This document shows positions 17,496 through 25,530 of a stretch of 44,202 nucleotides of DNA, piece after piece. Position 1 is the stretch's first letter; every line of letters begins with the position of its first letter. A program made the translations under genes and the position numbers. Under the pieces are notes generated by a model. That model was not told the DNA's origin and searched no databases. It worked only from the letters and a program-made list of their open reading frames with translations. Origin of the DNA: an uncultured Caryophanales bacterium (GTDB taxonomy: Bacteria > Bacillota_I > Bacilli_A > RFN20 > CAG-826); NCBI GenBank assembly GCA_947302535.1, contig CAMYVX010000009.1, positions 1 to 44,202 on the forward strand, in the 5' to 3' direction.

Positions 17496-17525
17496 GGGGC
17501 CAATAAAATGTGCCCTCTTTTTTTA
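17496..17525 (+). terminator. Probable terminator after the HTH regulator
   Basis: GGGGC (17496-17500) pairs with GCCCT (17512-17516, one G-U pair) and is followed by C and eight T. The stem is only 5 bp, so termination may be partial and let some transcripts reach carbamate kinase. Confidence 0.55.
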
Positions 17526-17559
17526 CGGTGTGATATAGTTAGAATATTGAGGTATTTAT

Positions 17560-18480
17560 ATGAGTCGATATGTTGTCTCCCTTGGTGGAAACGCTCTTGG
17601 TAATAATGCTCAAGAGCAAAAAGAATTATTAAAAAATGTTGCTAAACCTATTGCTGGATTAATCGCTGATGGCCATGAAGTCATCATTGTTCATGGTAAC
17701 GGACCACAAGTCGGAATGATTAATTTAGCGTTCACTGATGCAAAGAGTGTCCCAGATATGCCGTTCCCAGAATGTGGAGCGATGAGCCAAGGATATATTG
17801 GTTTCCATATTCAAAACGCTCTTGATAACGAATTAAAGGATAGAGGCATTAAAAGAAATGTCACTACCGTTGTCTCTCAAGTATTAGTAGACAAAGATGA
17901 TCCTTTATTCTTATCTCCAAGTAAGCCTGTTGGTGCTTTCTATTCTAAAGAAGAAGCGGAAAAAATCGCTAAAGAAATGGGCTACACCATGAAAGAAGAT
18001 GCCGGAAGAGGCTATAGAAGAGTGGTTGCTTCTCCTTTACCAATTGATATTATTGAAAAAGAGAGCATTTTAACTTTAGTTAAAAATGGACACGTTGTTA
18101 TATGTGCAGGTGGTGGCGGAATCCCTGTTATTAGAAAAGAAGATGGCTCTTTAGAAGGCATTGCCGCTGTTATTGATAAAGATTATGCTTCTGCAAAAGT
18201 GGCGTCTTTAGTTAATGCCGATTACCTTGTGATATTAACCGCTGTTGATAATGTGTTTATCAATTTCAAAAAACCTGATGAAAAACGTTTAGAAAAAGTT
18301 AGCGTTAATGAAATGAAAGAATATATGAAGGGTGATTATTTCGCTAAAGGAAGTATGTATCCAAAAGTGAATGCTTGCGTTAAATTCTTAGAAGAGAGTA
18401 AAGGCAAAACCGCTATTATCTCTTCCTTAGAGAAAGCAGATCTCGCCTTCAAAGAAAAAGCGGGCACAATAGTCCGCTAG
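17560..18480 (+). CDS. arcC: Carbamate kinase
   Basis: A 306-residue amino acid kinase-fold enzyme that converts carbamoyl phosphate and ADP to ATP, ammonia and CO2. Family motifs are present: SLGGNALG at 7-14, VHGNGPQVG near 44-52, CAGGGGIPV near 182-190, and the KDYASA lysine near 207. No arcA or arcB lies nearby; the neighbouring purine operon with YgeW is the obvious source of carbamoyl phosphate, matching the yqeA/ygeW pairing in E. coli. GAGG lies ten bases before the ATG. A TAGAAT in the 71-base gap could be its own -10 element, but no good -35 was found. A terminator follows. Confidence 0.93.
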   Translation: MSRYVVSLGGNALGNNAQEQKELLKNVAKPIAGLIADGHEVIIVHGNGPQVGMINLAFTDAKSVPDMPFPECGAMSQGYIGFHIQNALDNELKDRGIKRNVTTVVSQVLVDKDDPLFLSPSKPVGAFYSKEEAEKIAKEMGYTMKEDAGRGYRRVVASPLPIDIIEKESILTLVKNGHVVICAGGGGIPVIRKEDGSLEGIAAVIDKDYASAKVASLVNADYLVILTAVDNVFINFKKPDEKRLEKVSVNEMKEYMKGDYFAKGSMYPKVNACVKFLEESKGKTAIISSLEKADLAFKEKAGTIVR

Positions 18481-18489
18481 TTCATAAAG

Positions 18490-18510
18490 CTTGCCTTTGG
18501 CAAGTTTTTA
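18490..18510 (+). terminator. Terminator after carbamate kinase
   Basis: CTTGCC/GGCAAG with a TTT loop (18490-18504) followed by TTTTTATTT. It lies between converging genes and touches the serA stop; the minus-strand version has a weaker T-run. Confidence 0.8.
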
Positions 18511-19665
18511 TTTGATTACTCTTACACGTAAGACGCCTGGGATTTGATGTAATGCCTCACAAACACAGGAGTCTTTTTCTTTCTTAAATTCCACTACGGT
18601 CGCGCCATGGTTTCCTTTAACTGCGCTTTGCATTTTAAGAATATGACCGCAAGATTCAACTGCTTTAACGACTTCAGCAGAAATCTTTTCATCGCCTTCA
18701 TGAAGAACAACAATTCTTCTTTCTTCACGTTTTCCTAAATCAATGCGTGGATAGTTAACTGAGTTGATGATATTACCATTTTCAACAAAGTCCATAATTT
18801 GTTTGCAAGCCATGACAGCACAGTTATCTTCAGCTTCTTCAGTAGAGGCTCCAAGATGGCTAATTGCAATAACTCCTTCCATATTGGCAGTCTTGAAATT
18901 TGGGAAATCCGTGACATATTTACGGACTTTTTGACTAGAAATAGCTTCTTTTAGATCATCATCATTAACAATTGCATCGCGAGCACAGTTAATTAAAACA
19001 ACACCATCTTTCATCTTTTTGAAGGTTTCTTTGTTGAACATTCCTTTTGTTCCGTCATTAAGTGGGACATGGATAGAAATGTAATCAGACTTAGCGAGCA
19101 TTGTGTCTAAATCCACAATTTCAATATCGTTTGGAAGAATAGCTTTATTTCTTTCAATGGTAACTGGACTTGGTTCAACTGCAACAATATGCATGCCTAA
19201 TCCACTAGCAGCTTGGGCCACAAGCGCTCCGATAGCGCCTAAACCAAGGACACCTAATGTCTTGCCAAGAATTTCAGTACCTGCAAAAGCTGATTTGGCT
19301 TTTTCCATGGATTTATTAATGGCTTCATCACTCTTATTTTCTTCCACCCATTTCATACTGCCTTTAATATCACGAGCAGCAAGAAGCATAGCAGCAATAG
19401 TTAATTCTTTAACAGCATTTGCATTAGCGCCTGGTGTATTAAACACCACAACGCCTTCTTTAGCGTAATCTTCTAAAGGAATATTATTAACACCAGCACC
19501 CGCTCTAGCAACAGCAATGACACTCTCAGGGAGTTTCATTTCGTGCATGACAGCGCTTCTAACTAAGATAGCATCGGCTTCGTTAATATCTTCAGTTAGT
19601 TGATATTCAGGTTTTAAAACCTTTAAACCAACTGGGGAAATCTTATTTAAACAATTTATTCTCAT
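18508..19665 (-). CDS. serA: D-3-phosphoglycerate dehydrogenase
   Basis: A 385-residue 2-hydroxyacid dehydrogenase for the first step of serine synthesis. The Rossmann loop GLGAIG is at 141-146. Catalytic R229 (NCARD) and H270 (ISHLGAS) are present. The third residue of the usual Arg-Glu-His triad is not obvious: the segment that normally reads FxxEP is FPNFK at 254-258. The TDFPN form occurs in other members of this shorter SerA group, so it is probably a subfamily trait. A C-terminal ACT-like domain begins near 312 and may sense serine. The gene overlaps serC by four bases (ATGA). Confidence 0.9.
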   Translation of the reverse strand: MRINCLNKISPVGLKVLKPEYQLTEDINEADAILVRSAVMHEMKLPESVIAVARAGAGVNNIPLEDYAKEGVVVFNTPGANANAVKELTIAAMLLAARDIKGSMKWVEENKSDEAINKSMEKAKSAFAGTEILGKTLGVLGLGAIGALVAQAASGLGMHIVAVEPSPVTIERNKAILPNDIEIVDLDTMLAKSDYISIHVPLNDGTKGMFNKETFKKMKDGVVLINCARDAIVNDDDLKEAISSQKVRKYVTDFPNFKTANMEGVIAISHLGASTEEAEDNCAVMACKQIMDFVENGNIINSVNYPRIDLGKREERRIVVLHEGDEKISAEVVKAVESCGHILKMQSAVKGNHGATVVEFKKEKDSCVCEALHQIPGVLRVRVIK

Positions 19666-20744
19666 AAATGAGCTTCCTCAAATTCTTTCATATAAGCGAC
19701 AAGTGCTTTAACACCTTCAATTGGCATAGCGTTATAGATAGAGGCTCTTAAACCACCGACAGAACGATGTCCCTTGAGGTTAGTGAAACGATATTTCTTT
19801 GCGCCTTCTAAGAACTCAGCATCCATTTCTTCGGATAAGGTTCTAAATGTCACGTTCATTAACGAACGGTTGGCTTTATCAGCGTATGGTTTAAAGATCT
19901 TGCTATGATCAAGATAATCATAAAGTATTTTAGCCTTTTCTTCGTTGACTCTCTTTCTTTCTTCTAATCCACCATGGGCAAGTAACCATTTGAAGACTAA
20001 TCCACAAATGTAAATGCCATATGTTGGTGGAGTGTTATACATAGAACCATTTTCAGCATGGATACGATAATCTAAATAAGCTGGTAATGGGTTTCTTGGA
20101 GTTCTTGCTAATAAATCTTCACGGATAATACAAATGGTAACACCAGCAGGACCAACGTTCTTTTGTGCACCAGCATAAATCATAGCGAACTTACTGACAT
20201 CAATTGGTTCGGATAAGAAGCAAGATGACATATCGTTGATTAAAGCTAAATCACCAACATTAGGATACTTAGGATATTTAGTACCATAGATAGTGTTGTT
20301 ATCGCACATATAGACGTAATCCGCATCCTTATTAAATTTAATTGAATCTAAATCAGGAATGGTTTTGAATCCATTTGGTTCACCATCAGCGACAACACGA
20401 ACTTCGCCATATAACTTAGCATCTTTAATAGCTTTCTTTGTCCAGACACCAGTATTGATGACATCAATTTTACCGTTAACCATAAAGTTCATTGGGATCA
20501 TGGCGAACGCTAAAGTAGCACCACCTTGAAGGAATAAGACCTTATAGTTTTCAGGGATGTTCAAAAGTTTTCTTAAATCAGCTTCAGCTTCATCGATAAT
20601 CTTTTGATAAAATTTGGAACGATGGGACATTTCCATAACGGACATGCCAGAACCATCTTTGTCCATCATTTCGCTAGCAGCTTGTTGTAAGACTTCTTCA
20701 GGCAACATAGCTGGACCAGCAGAGAAGTTAAAAATTCTACTCAT
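19662..20744 (-). CDS. serC: Phosphoserine aminotransferase
   Basis: A 360-residue class V PLP aminotransferase converting 3-phosphohydroxypyruvate and glutamate to phosphoserine. The start FNFSAGPAMLP is diagnostic, and K195 in GAQKNVGPAG holds PLP. It is translated between the DUF1015 gene (16-base gap containing AAAAGGAG) and serA (4-base overlap). Glutamate for the reaction would come from GdhA, encoded at the head of the same operon. No serB-like phosphatase is in the window. Confidence 0.95.
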   Translation of the reverse strand: MSRIFNFSAGPAMLPEEVLQQAASEMMDKDGSGMSVMEMSHRSKFYQKIIDEAEADLRKLLNIPENYKVLFLQGGATLAFAMIPMNFMVNGKIDVINTGVWTKKAIKDAKLYGEVRVVADGEPNGFKTIPDLDSIKFNKDADYVYMCDNNTIYGTKYPKYPNVGDLALINDMSSCFLSEPIDVSKFAMIYAGAQKNVGPAGVTICIIREDLLARTPRNPLPAYLDYRIHAENGSMYNTPPTYGIYICGLVFKWLLAHGGLEERKRVNEEKAKILYDYLDHSKIFKPYADKANRSLMNVTFRTLSEEMDAEFLEGAKKYRFTNLKGHRSVGGLRASIYNAMPIEGVKALVAYMKEFEEAHL

Positions 20745-20760
20745 AATAAGCTCCTTTTAT

Positions 20761-21984
20761 TTAACCTATAATCTTTTTAGATTCAAGGTAATATCTTTTT
20801 TCAGAGGCATGGCCCATAGAAAATGACTTTCTTGGTAATACCATGTCTTTAGCAACAAAGACGAAAATGTCATCTTTGCCTACCGCCGGCATAATAACTG
20901 CTAGCGAATCTTTGTGTTTGTTTGCAATCTCGATAACAGAAGATTCATCATGAACAAAATCAATTTCACATTGAGGATGTTTGGATAAATATTCATCAAG
21001 ATATGCTTGCACTTTTTGATATATTTCCGCCGCATTTTTCACACTTTTTATCGGTTGTTTACCGAATTTTTGTGTATAAATGTGGCATTTTTCATAATTA
21101 CCATCCATTAGTTTCATTAAGCCTTTTGTTAATGAATCGTCACAGTTAAACAAGATTCTATGAATCGGTTCAAAAATGATTCCATCATCATAAATATTAT
21201 TAGCTTCCACTAGAGCGTATCTAGCTGGATGGTTTTCTATTTCTTCTTTACTTAATGTTTTCTTAACGTTTTCCCAGTGCGCTTTGGCGGTAGCTAAAGA
21301 ATGGTTACCATCACCAACAATAAACATTAACCCACTATTATCTTTATGATATAGATCTTCGAATTGTTTAATGATTTCCTTAGTGTTATCTAAGCGATAG
21401 CCACGGATATGACCACCATCAGCGTTTAATTCGAAGTCATAAAGCAATGGGAGTTTATCTCTATTGGCGTATAGAGGTTCAACAATACTCTTTTCTTTAT
21501 CGTCGAATAAAACCAGTGTGTGTGGTAATTCAATCGCCGCGTCTTTTCTAATCTTTAAGCGAGGTGGAATCCTTTCTTCAATCGTTGCTTCACTAGCTTT
21601 AATTGAACATGGAACATTTCTCTTATAAGAATATTCTTCTAGGTCAATAGAAATAATTAAACCAAGTCTTCTAACACCAAACGAAGTGACTCTTTCAACA
21701 AGAACAAAGCATTCACCAATATCAACAATATCTTTATTGGCTAAATACAAATCGATCTTCTTGTTGATGCCGTTAATGTATTGATCGTTATCAACTTTAT
21801 TCAAATAAGCTTCTGGGAAGACCATGTGGAAAGTGGAAACGTTGTTTCCTATTTCATCTTTTAATTTATCCCAGTACTCTTTTTGACTAGTAAATTGATC
21901 ACAAGCAATAACCGCGTATTTTGTTAAATCAACTTCTTTTCTTGGAAGGTAAATATGGGGGGCTTTAACGATATTAAAACTCAT
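20761..21984 (-). CDS. DUF1015 family protein in the gdhA-serCA operon
   Basis: A 407-residue protein of the DUF1015 family. It has the family's hallmark DGNHSLATAKAHW near 225-237 (elsewhere DGHHRY), an N-terminal APHIYLPR and an FTSQKEYW segment. The biochemical function is unknown. It sits between gdhA and serC with coupled translation, suggesting a part in serine or amino-acid metabolism. The ATG at 21984 is chosen over a TTG six bases upstream because it forms a TAATG overlap with the gdhA stop and gives the usual N-terminus. No signal peptide or membrane segment is seen. Confidence 0.85.
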   Translation of the reverse strand: MSFNIVKAPHIYLPRKEVDLTKYAVIACDQFTSQKEYWDKLKDEIGNNVSTFHMVFPEAYLNKVDNDQYINGINKKIDLYLANKDIVDIGECFVLVERVTSFGVRRLGLIISIDLEEYSYKRNVPCSIKASEATIEERIPPRLKIRKDAAIELPHTLVLFDDKEKSIVEPLYANRDKLPLLYDFELNADGGHIRGYRLDNTKEIIKQFEDLYHKDNSGLMFIVGDGNHSLATAKAHWENVKKTLSKEEIENHPARYALVEANNIYDDGIIFEPIHRILFNCDDSLTKGLMKLMDGNYEKCHIYTQKFGKQPIKSVKNAAEIYQKVQAYLDEYLSKHPQCEIDFVHDESSVIEIANKHKDSLAVIMPAVGKDDIFVFVAKDMVLPRKSFSMGHASEKRYYLESKKIIG

Positions 21985-23330
21985 TAACAAATGCCCTCTG
22001 CCATCATTGCATCGTAGACCTTTAAGAATCCAGCAATGTTTGCACCTAATGCTAAATTATTCGGTTGTCCAAATGATTTAGCGGTTTCATAACATTGTGA
22101 GAAAATCTTCTTCATGATTTCTTTTAATTTGGCATCGACTTCTTCAAATGTCCAAGATAAATGCATAGCATTTTGACTCATTTCTAATCCAGAAACGGCC
22201 ACACCACCAGCGTTACTGGCTTTGCCAGGTGAGAATATAATGCCATTTGTATTAAAGAATCTAATAGCCTCTAAGTCACATGGCATATTCGCACCTTCCG
22301 CTACCATGAAGCAGCCGTTAGCTTTAAGTTGTTTTGCATTTTCTAAATTAATTTCGCCTTGTGTGGCACATGGCATAGCGATATCACATGGAACGTTCCA
22401 TAAATCTCTAGAACAATTGCTGTGCTTTACACCAGGATGCTTCGCTACATAATCTTTAGTAAATTCGCCTTTGGCTTTTGCTAAGGAAATGATTTCTTCA
22501 GCATCGAGTCCTTTTTCATCAGCAACATAGCCATTGATATCAGACATACCAACAACAATCGCGCCTAATTCATGGGCTTTCTTTAACGCCATGGAGCCAA
22601 CTTTTCCAGAACCGGAAATGATGACTTTTTTATTTTTAAAGTCAGTTTTGCAGCATGTTTTAAGCATTTCTTCTGCAAAATAACATAATCCATAGCCTGT
22701 TGCTTCTGGTCTAGCAAGAGAGCCACCATAAGAAATTCCTTTACCAGTGAAGACACCAGACCATTCATTAACTAACTTCTTATATTGGCCAAACATATAG
22801 CCAACTTCACGGGCTCCAAAACCTAAGTCACCAGCGGGAACATCGGTGTTAGGACCAATATAACGATAGAATTCATTCATGAATGATTGGCAGAATCTCA
22901 TGACTTCTGCATCGCTCTTATCACGAGGATCAAAGTCACTACCACCTTTACCACCACCCATTGGGAGGCCAGTTAAACTATTCTTAAATGTTTGTTCAAA
23001 TCCTAAGAACTTTAAGATTGATAAGTTAACGGATTTATCAAATCTCATACCGCCCTTATAAGGACCAATGGCGGAGTTGAATTGAACACGATATCCAGTA
23101 TTAACTCTCACTTTGCCTTTATCATCAACCCATGGGACACGGAATTGGATGATTCTTTCAGGAACGATTAATCTTTCTAAGATTCCGTTTTGAAGAACTT
23201 CTGGTTTTTTCTCAACAAGAAAATCCATTGAATCCAAAAACTCTTCGACGGCTTGAACAAATTCTGGTTCGTTCGCATACTTGTTTTTTACGTCACTTAA
23301 AAGAACATTTAGTTCATTGTTTCTATACAT
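21984..23330 (-). CDS. gdhA: Glutamate dehydrogenase (hexameric, NADP-type by similarity)
   Basis: A 448-residue hexameric type I glutamate dehydrogenase. Substrate lysine K92 (GPYKGGMRF) and catalytic K128 (PMGGGKGG) fall at the same numbers as in E. coli GdhA, followed by the GSGKVGS nucleotide-binding loop near 240. It interconverts 2-oxoglutarate plus ammonia with glutamate. Purine breakdown next door would release much ammonia, and SerC needs glutamate, so assimilation fits both. AAGGAGG lies seven bases before the ATG. It heads the operon gdhA-DUF1015-serC-serA. NADP preference is a family-based guess. Confidence 0.95.
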   Translation of the reverse strand: MYRNNELNVLLSDVKNKYANEPEFVQAVEEFLDSMDFLVEKKPEVLQNGILERLIVPERIIQFRVPWVDDKGKVRVNTGYRVQFNSAIGPYKGGMRFDKSVNLSILKFLGFEQTFKNSLTGLPMGGGKGGSDFDPRDKSDAEVMRFCQSFMNEFYRYIGPNTDVPAGDLGFGAREVGYMFGQYKKLVNEWSGVFTGKGISYGGSLARPEATGYGLCYFAEEMLKTCCKTDFKNKKVIISGSGKVGSMALKKAHELGAIVVGMSDINGYVADEKGLDAEEIISLAKAKGEFTKDYVAKHPGVKHSNCSRDLWNVPCDIAMPCATQGEINLENAKQLKANGCFMVAEGANMPCDLEAIRFFNTNGIIFSPGKASNAGGVAVSGLEMSQNAMHLSWTFEEVDAKLKEIMKKIFSQCYETAKSFGQPNNLALGANIAGFLKVYDAMMAEGIC

Positions 23331-23377
23331 GTGTTTCCTCCTTCTTCCCTTCCTGCAAAGAAAAAATCTCCAGGGGC

Positions 23378-23414
23378 AAGGATTTTAATGCATAAACTGT
23401 AAGTATTTTAACGC
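23378..23414. repeat. Tandem 14-bp direct repeats upstream of gdhA
   Basis: AAG(G/T)ATTTTAA(T/C)GC occurs at 23378-23391 and 23401-23414, 12 of 14 bases identical, with a 23-base period (about two helical turns). Each copy is followed within four bases by ATAAACT. The repeats lie 48-84 bases before the gdhA ATG and may be a regulator-binding pair. Confidence 0.45.
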
Positions 23415-23452
23415 ATATATAAACTAGCACTTATATTGATTATAAGCAAGTT

Positions 23453-23488
23453 AAAAAAGCCACTCGCAAGTTTTGCATTTTGAGTGGC
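23453..23488 (-). terminator. Terminator after guanine deaminase
   Basis: On the minus strand GCCACTC/GAGTGGC (23459-23488) encloses a 16-base loop and is followed by six T. It separates guaD from the gdhA leader. The remaining gdhA leader, 23331-23452, is AT-rich with no riboswitch class that I recognise. Confidence 0.85.
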
Positions 23489-23530
23489 TAATTCTATTTC
23501 TATTGATTACATCAAAGGAAGCTAAGTTGA

Positions 23531-23989
23531 TTAATACAATTTGTGTCCTTCAATGGCTTCATATTCACGATAGAGTTTTAAACAGGCTTTACGATCTAAT
23601 TCGATAACTAATTTTTCTCTTTCGCCTGGTTGTTGCATTTGATAAAACTTGGCATCTCTGAAACCGATTTCTTCAGTATCGATGATGTTACAACCGTAAT
23701 AAACTTTTTCAATGTTAGCCCATAAAATAGCGGACATACACATTGGGCATGGTTCACCAGTTGTATATAATTCACATCCGCTTAAATCAAATGTCCCAAG
23801 TTTTTTACAGGCTTTATGAATCGCCATCATTTCTCCATGGCAAGTTGGATCATTATTTTTAAGAACTTGATTGTGTCCTTTCCCTACGACTTCGCCGTCT
23901 TTAACAATGACAGCACCAAAAGGACCACCATGTCCATTACGAATACCTTTTTTGGCTTCTGAAATAGCCATACGCATAAACTTATTCAT
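23531..23989 (-). CDS. guaD: Guanine deaminase (cytidine-deaminase-fold)
   Basis: A 152-residue zinc deaminase of the CDA fold. Zinc ligands are in CHGEMMA (His and catalytic Glu near 51-53) and GEPCPMC (two Cys near 81-84). GGPFGAVIVKDG at the start and the TEEIGFRD segment resemble B. subtilis GuaD rather than TadA, which is encoded separately at 35107. It would convert guanine to xanthine, a substrate of the molybdenum hydroxylases in this window. It is a single-gene unit: TATAAT at 24022-24027 lies 33 bases before the ATG on the minus strand, and its own terminator follows. Possible alternative: another small purine or pyrimidine deaminase. Confidence 0.82.
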   Translation of the reverse strand: MNKFMRMAISEAKKGIRNGHGGPFGAVIVKDGEVVGKGHNQVLKNNDPTCHGEMMAIHKACKKLGTFDLSGCELYTTGEPCPMCMSAILWANIEKVYYGCNIIDTEEIGFRDAKFYQMQQPGEREKLVIELDRKACLKLYREYEAIEGHKLY

Positions 23990-24021
23990 ACACTTTCCTC
24001 ACTATGTAAATGTTCACCACT

Positions 24022-24027
24022 ATTATA
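24022..24027 (-). promoter_or_regulatory. Predicted -10 element of guaD
   Basis: A perfect TATAAT on the minus strand, 33 bases before the guaD ATG. No good -35 hexamer is seen at 16-18 bases; TTATCA occurs at a 20-base spacing. Confidence 0.4.
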
Positions 24028-24070
24028 CAAAACCTAGGTGCACTTTTTGATAAATAAAAAAGCAAATTAG

Positions 24071-24100
24071 TTGTGAATGATAATGTGTCTAACATATAAT
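24071..24100 (+). promoter_or_regulatory. Predicted promoter of tldD-pmbA
   Basis: TTGTGA (24071-24076) and a perfect TATAAT (24095-24100) with an 18-base spacer, 30 bases before the tldD ATG. TAGGAGG precedes the ATG by seven bases. Confidence 0.7.
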
Positions 24101-24108
24101 GTAGACAC
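24085..24108. promoter_or_regulatory. Inverted repeat over the tldD -10 element, candidate operator
   Basis: GTGTCTA (24085-24091) and TAGACAC (24102-24108) are perfect inverted arms around a 10-base centre holding the -10 TATAAT. The centre is itself symmetric (ACAT-ATA-ATGT). This is a typical repressor-site position; the binding protein is unknown. Confidence 0.6.
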
Positions 24109-24129
24109 GTTTTATTAGGAGGTTTAAAA

Positions 24130-25530
24130 ATGATTAGTAAAAAATTAGCTATTGATGTTTTAAACGAAGCCTTATCAACGGGGGCGGATTACGCGGAAAT
24201 ATTCTATGAGGATTCCACAAGCGCATCCATCTCTATTGATAATGGAAAAGTTGAAACCTCATCTTCAACTTCCATCTGCGGAGTGGGATTACGTTTATTA
24301 AAAGAAAATCAATGTATCTATGGCTACACTAATGATTTAAGTAAAAAAGGATTATTGACATTAGCAAGTTCTTTAAGCAAGTCTCTACATGGAGATAGGT
24401 TAATTACAGTTACTAAGTTAGATATGATTAGAGCGGCTAATAGAAATCCAGTAACAAATAGTTACCGCAACATTTCTAGACAAGAGAAAATCGCTCTTAT
24501 TAAGGAAGGTACTGATTATATTGCTTCTTTAAATAATCCAAAAATAGTCAGATATTCCGGCTTTTTTGCTGATAATCATCGTTATGTTGCTTTGTTTAAT
24601 TCTAAAGGCAAATGGTTTGATAGACATTCTGAATTTGGCCGTTTGGCTTATTCTGTTGTTGCTGCTGATGAAACAGGATTTGAAACAGGATTTGTTGGAC
24701 CAGGCGCTCAACAAGATATTTCTTATTTCCATACAAAGGTTAATCCAGTCGAATGCGCTAAAGACGCAGTAAGAGTGGCTTTACAAAACTTAGGAGCCAA
24801 AGAATGCCCATCTGGAAAAATGCCTGTCATTATTGGTAATGGTTGGGGCGGAGTCTTGTTCCATGAATCATGTGGCCATCCATTAGAAGCTTCTGCAGTT
24901 GCTAAAGGCTTATCTTGCTTTACAGGAAAAGAAGGAGACTACATTGCTTCTCCATTAGTCAGTGCGGTTGATGATAGCACTATGCCACAAGCGTGGGGCT
25001 CCATTGATATTGATGACGAAGGTAATTTAGGAACTAAGCGTCAACTTATTAAAGATGGTAAACTTACCGACTTTATGATTGATGATTTAAATGGTCGTCG
25101 TATGAATAGAGAAGGCAACGGTGCTTGTCGTAGACAAAACTATCGTTATATTCCTACATCACGTATGAGTAACACCTATATTGAAAATGGTAAGTCCACA
25201 AAAGAAGAAATTATTAAAGCTACTAAGTTAGGTTTATATACTGTTGGCTTCAATGGTGGCTCTGTTGATCCATCTACTGGTGAATTTAACTTTGGATGTA
25301 GCGAAGCTTATATCGTGAGAGATGGTAAAATCTGTGAACCAGTGAAGGGCGCAACCCTTATTGGTAAAGGATTTGAAATCTTAAAGAATATTGATATGGT
25401 CGGTAATGACTTAGACTTAGGACAAGGTATGTGCGGTGCTTCTTCTGGTTCTATTAGAACTAATGTTGGTCAACCAACAATCCGTGTCAGTGAAGTTATT
25501 GTCGGTGGAAGAGGAGGAGAACTTAAATAA
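24130..25530 (+). CDS. tldD: TldD metalloprotease
   Basis: A 466-residue TldD. The zinc site HExxxH is at 245-250 (HESCGH), and the later FGCSEAY segment matches the third-ligand region of the family. TldD pairs with TldE/PmbA to form a protease that degrades unfolded peptides and, in some bacteria, matures microcins and other RiPPs. It is followed immediately by pmbA (one-base overlap, TAATG). No RiPP precursor or toxin-antitoxin pair is seen beside it. The radical SAM gene at the left end is 24 kb away, so a link is unsupported. Confidence 0.95.
   Translation: MISKKLAIDVLNEALSTGADYAEIFYEDSTSASISIDNGKVETSSSTSICGVGLRLLKENQCIYGYTNDLSKKGLLTLASSLSKSLHGDRLITVTKLDMIRAANRNPVTNSYRNISRQEKIALIKEGTDYIASLNNPKIVRYSGFFADNHRYVALFNSKGKWFDRHSEFGRLAYSVVAADETGFETGFVGPGAQQDISYFHTKVNPVECAKDAVRVALQNLGAKECPSGKMPVIIGNGWGGVLFHESCGHPLEASAVAKGLSCFTGKEGDYIASPLVSAVDDSTMPQAWGSIDIDDEGNLGTKRQLIKDGKLTDFMIDDLNGRRMNREGNGACRRQNYRYIPTSRMSNTYIENGKSTKEEIIKATKLGLYTVGFNGGSVDPSTGEFNFGCSEAYIVRDGKICEPVKGATLIGKGFEILKNIDMVGNDLDLGQGMCGASSGSIRTNVGQPTIRVSEVIVGGRGGELK

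Noticed and set aside
23331-23452. Riboswitch in the gdhA leader
   Set aside because: Only AT-rich sequence and two direct repeats are visible; no known aptamer core could be recognised.
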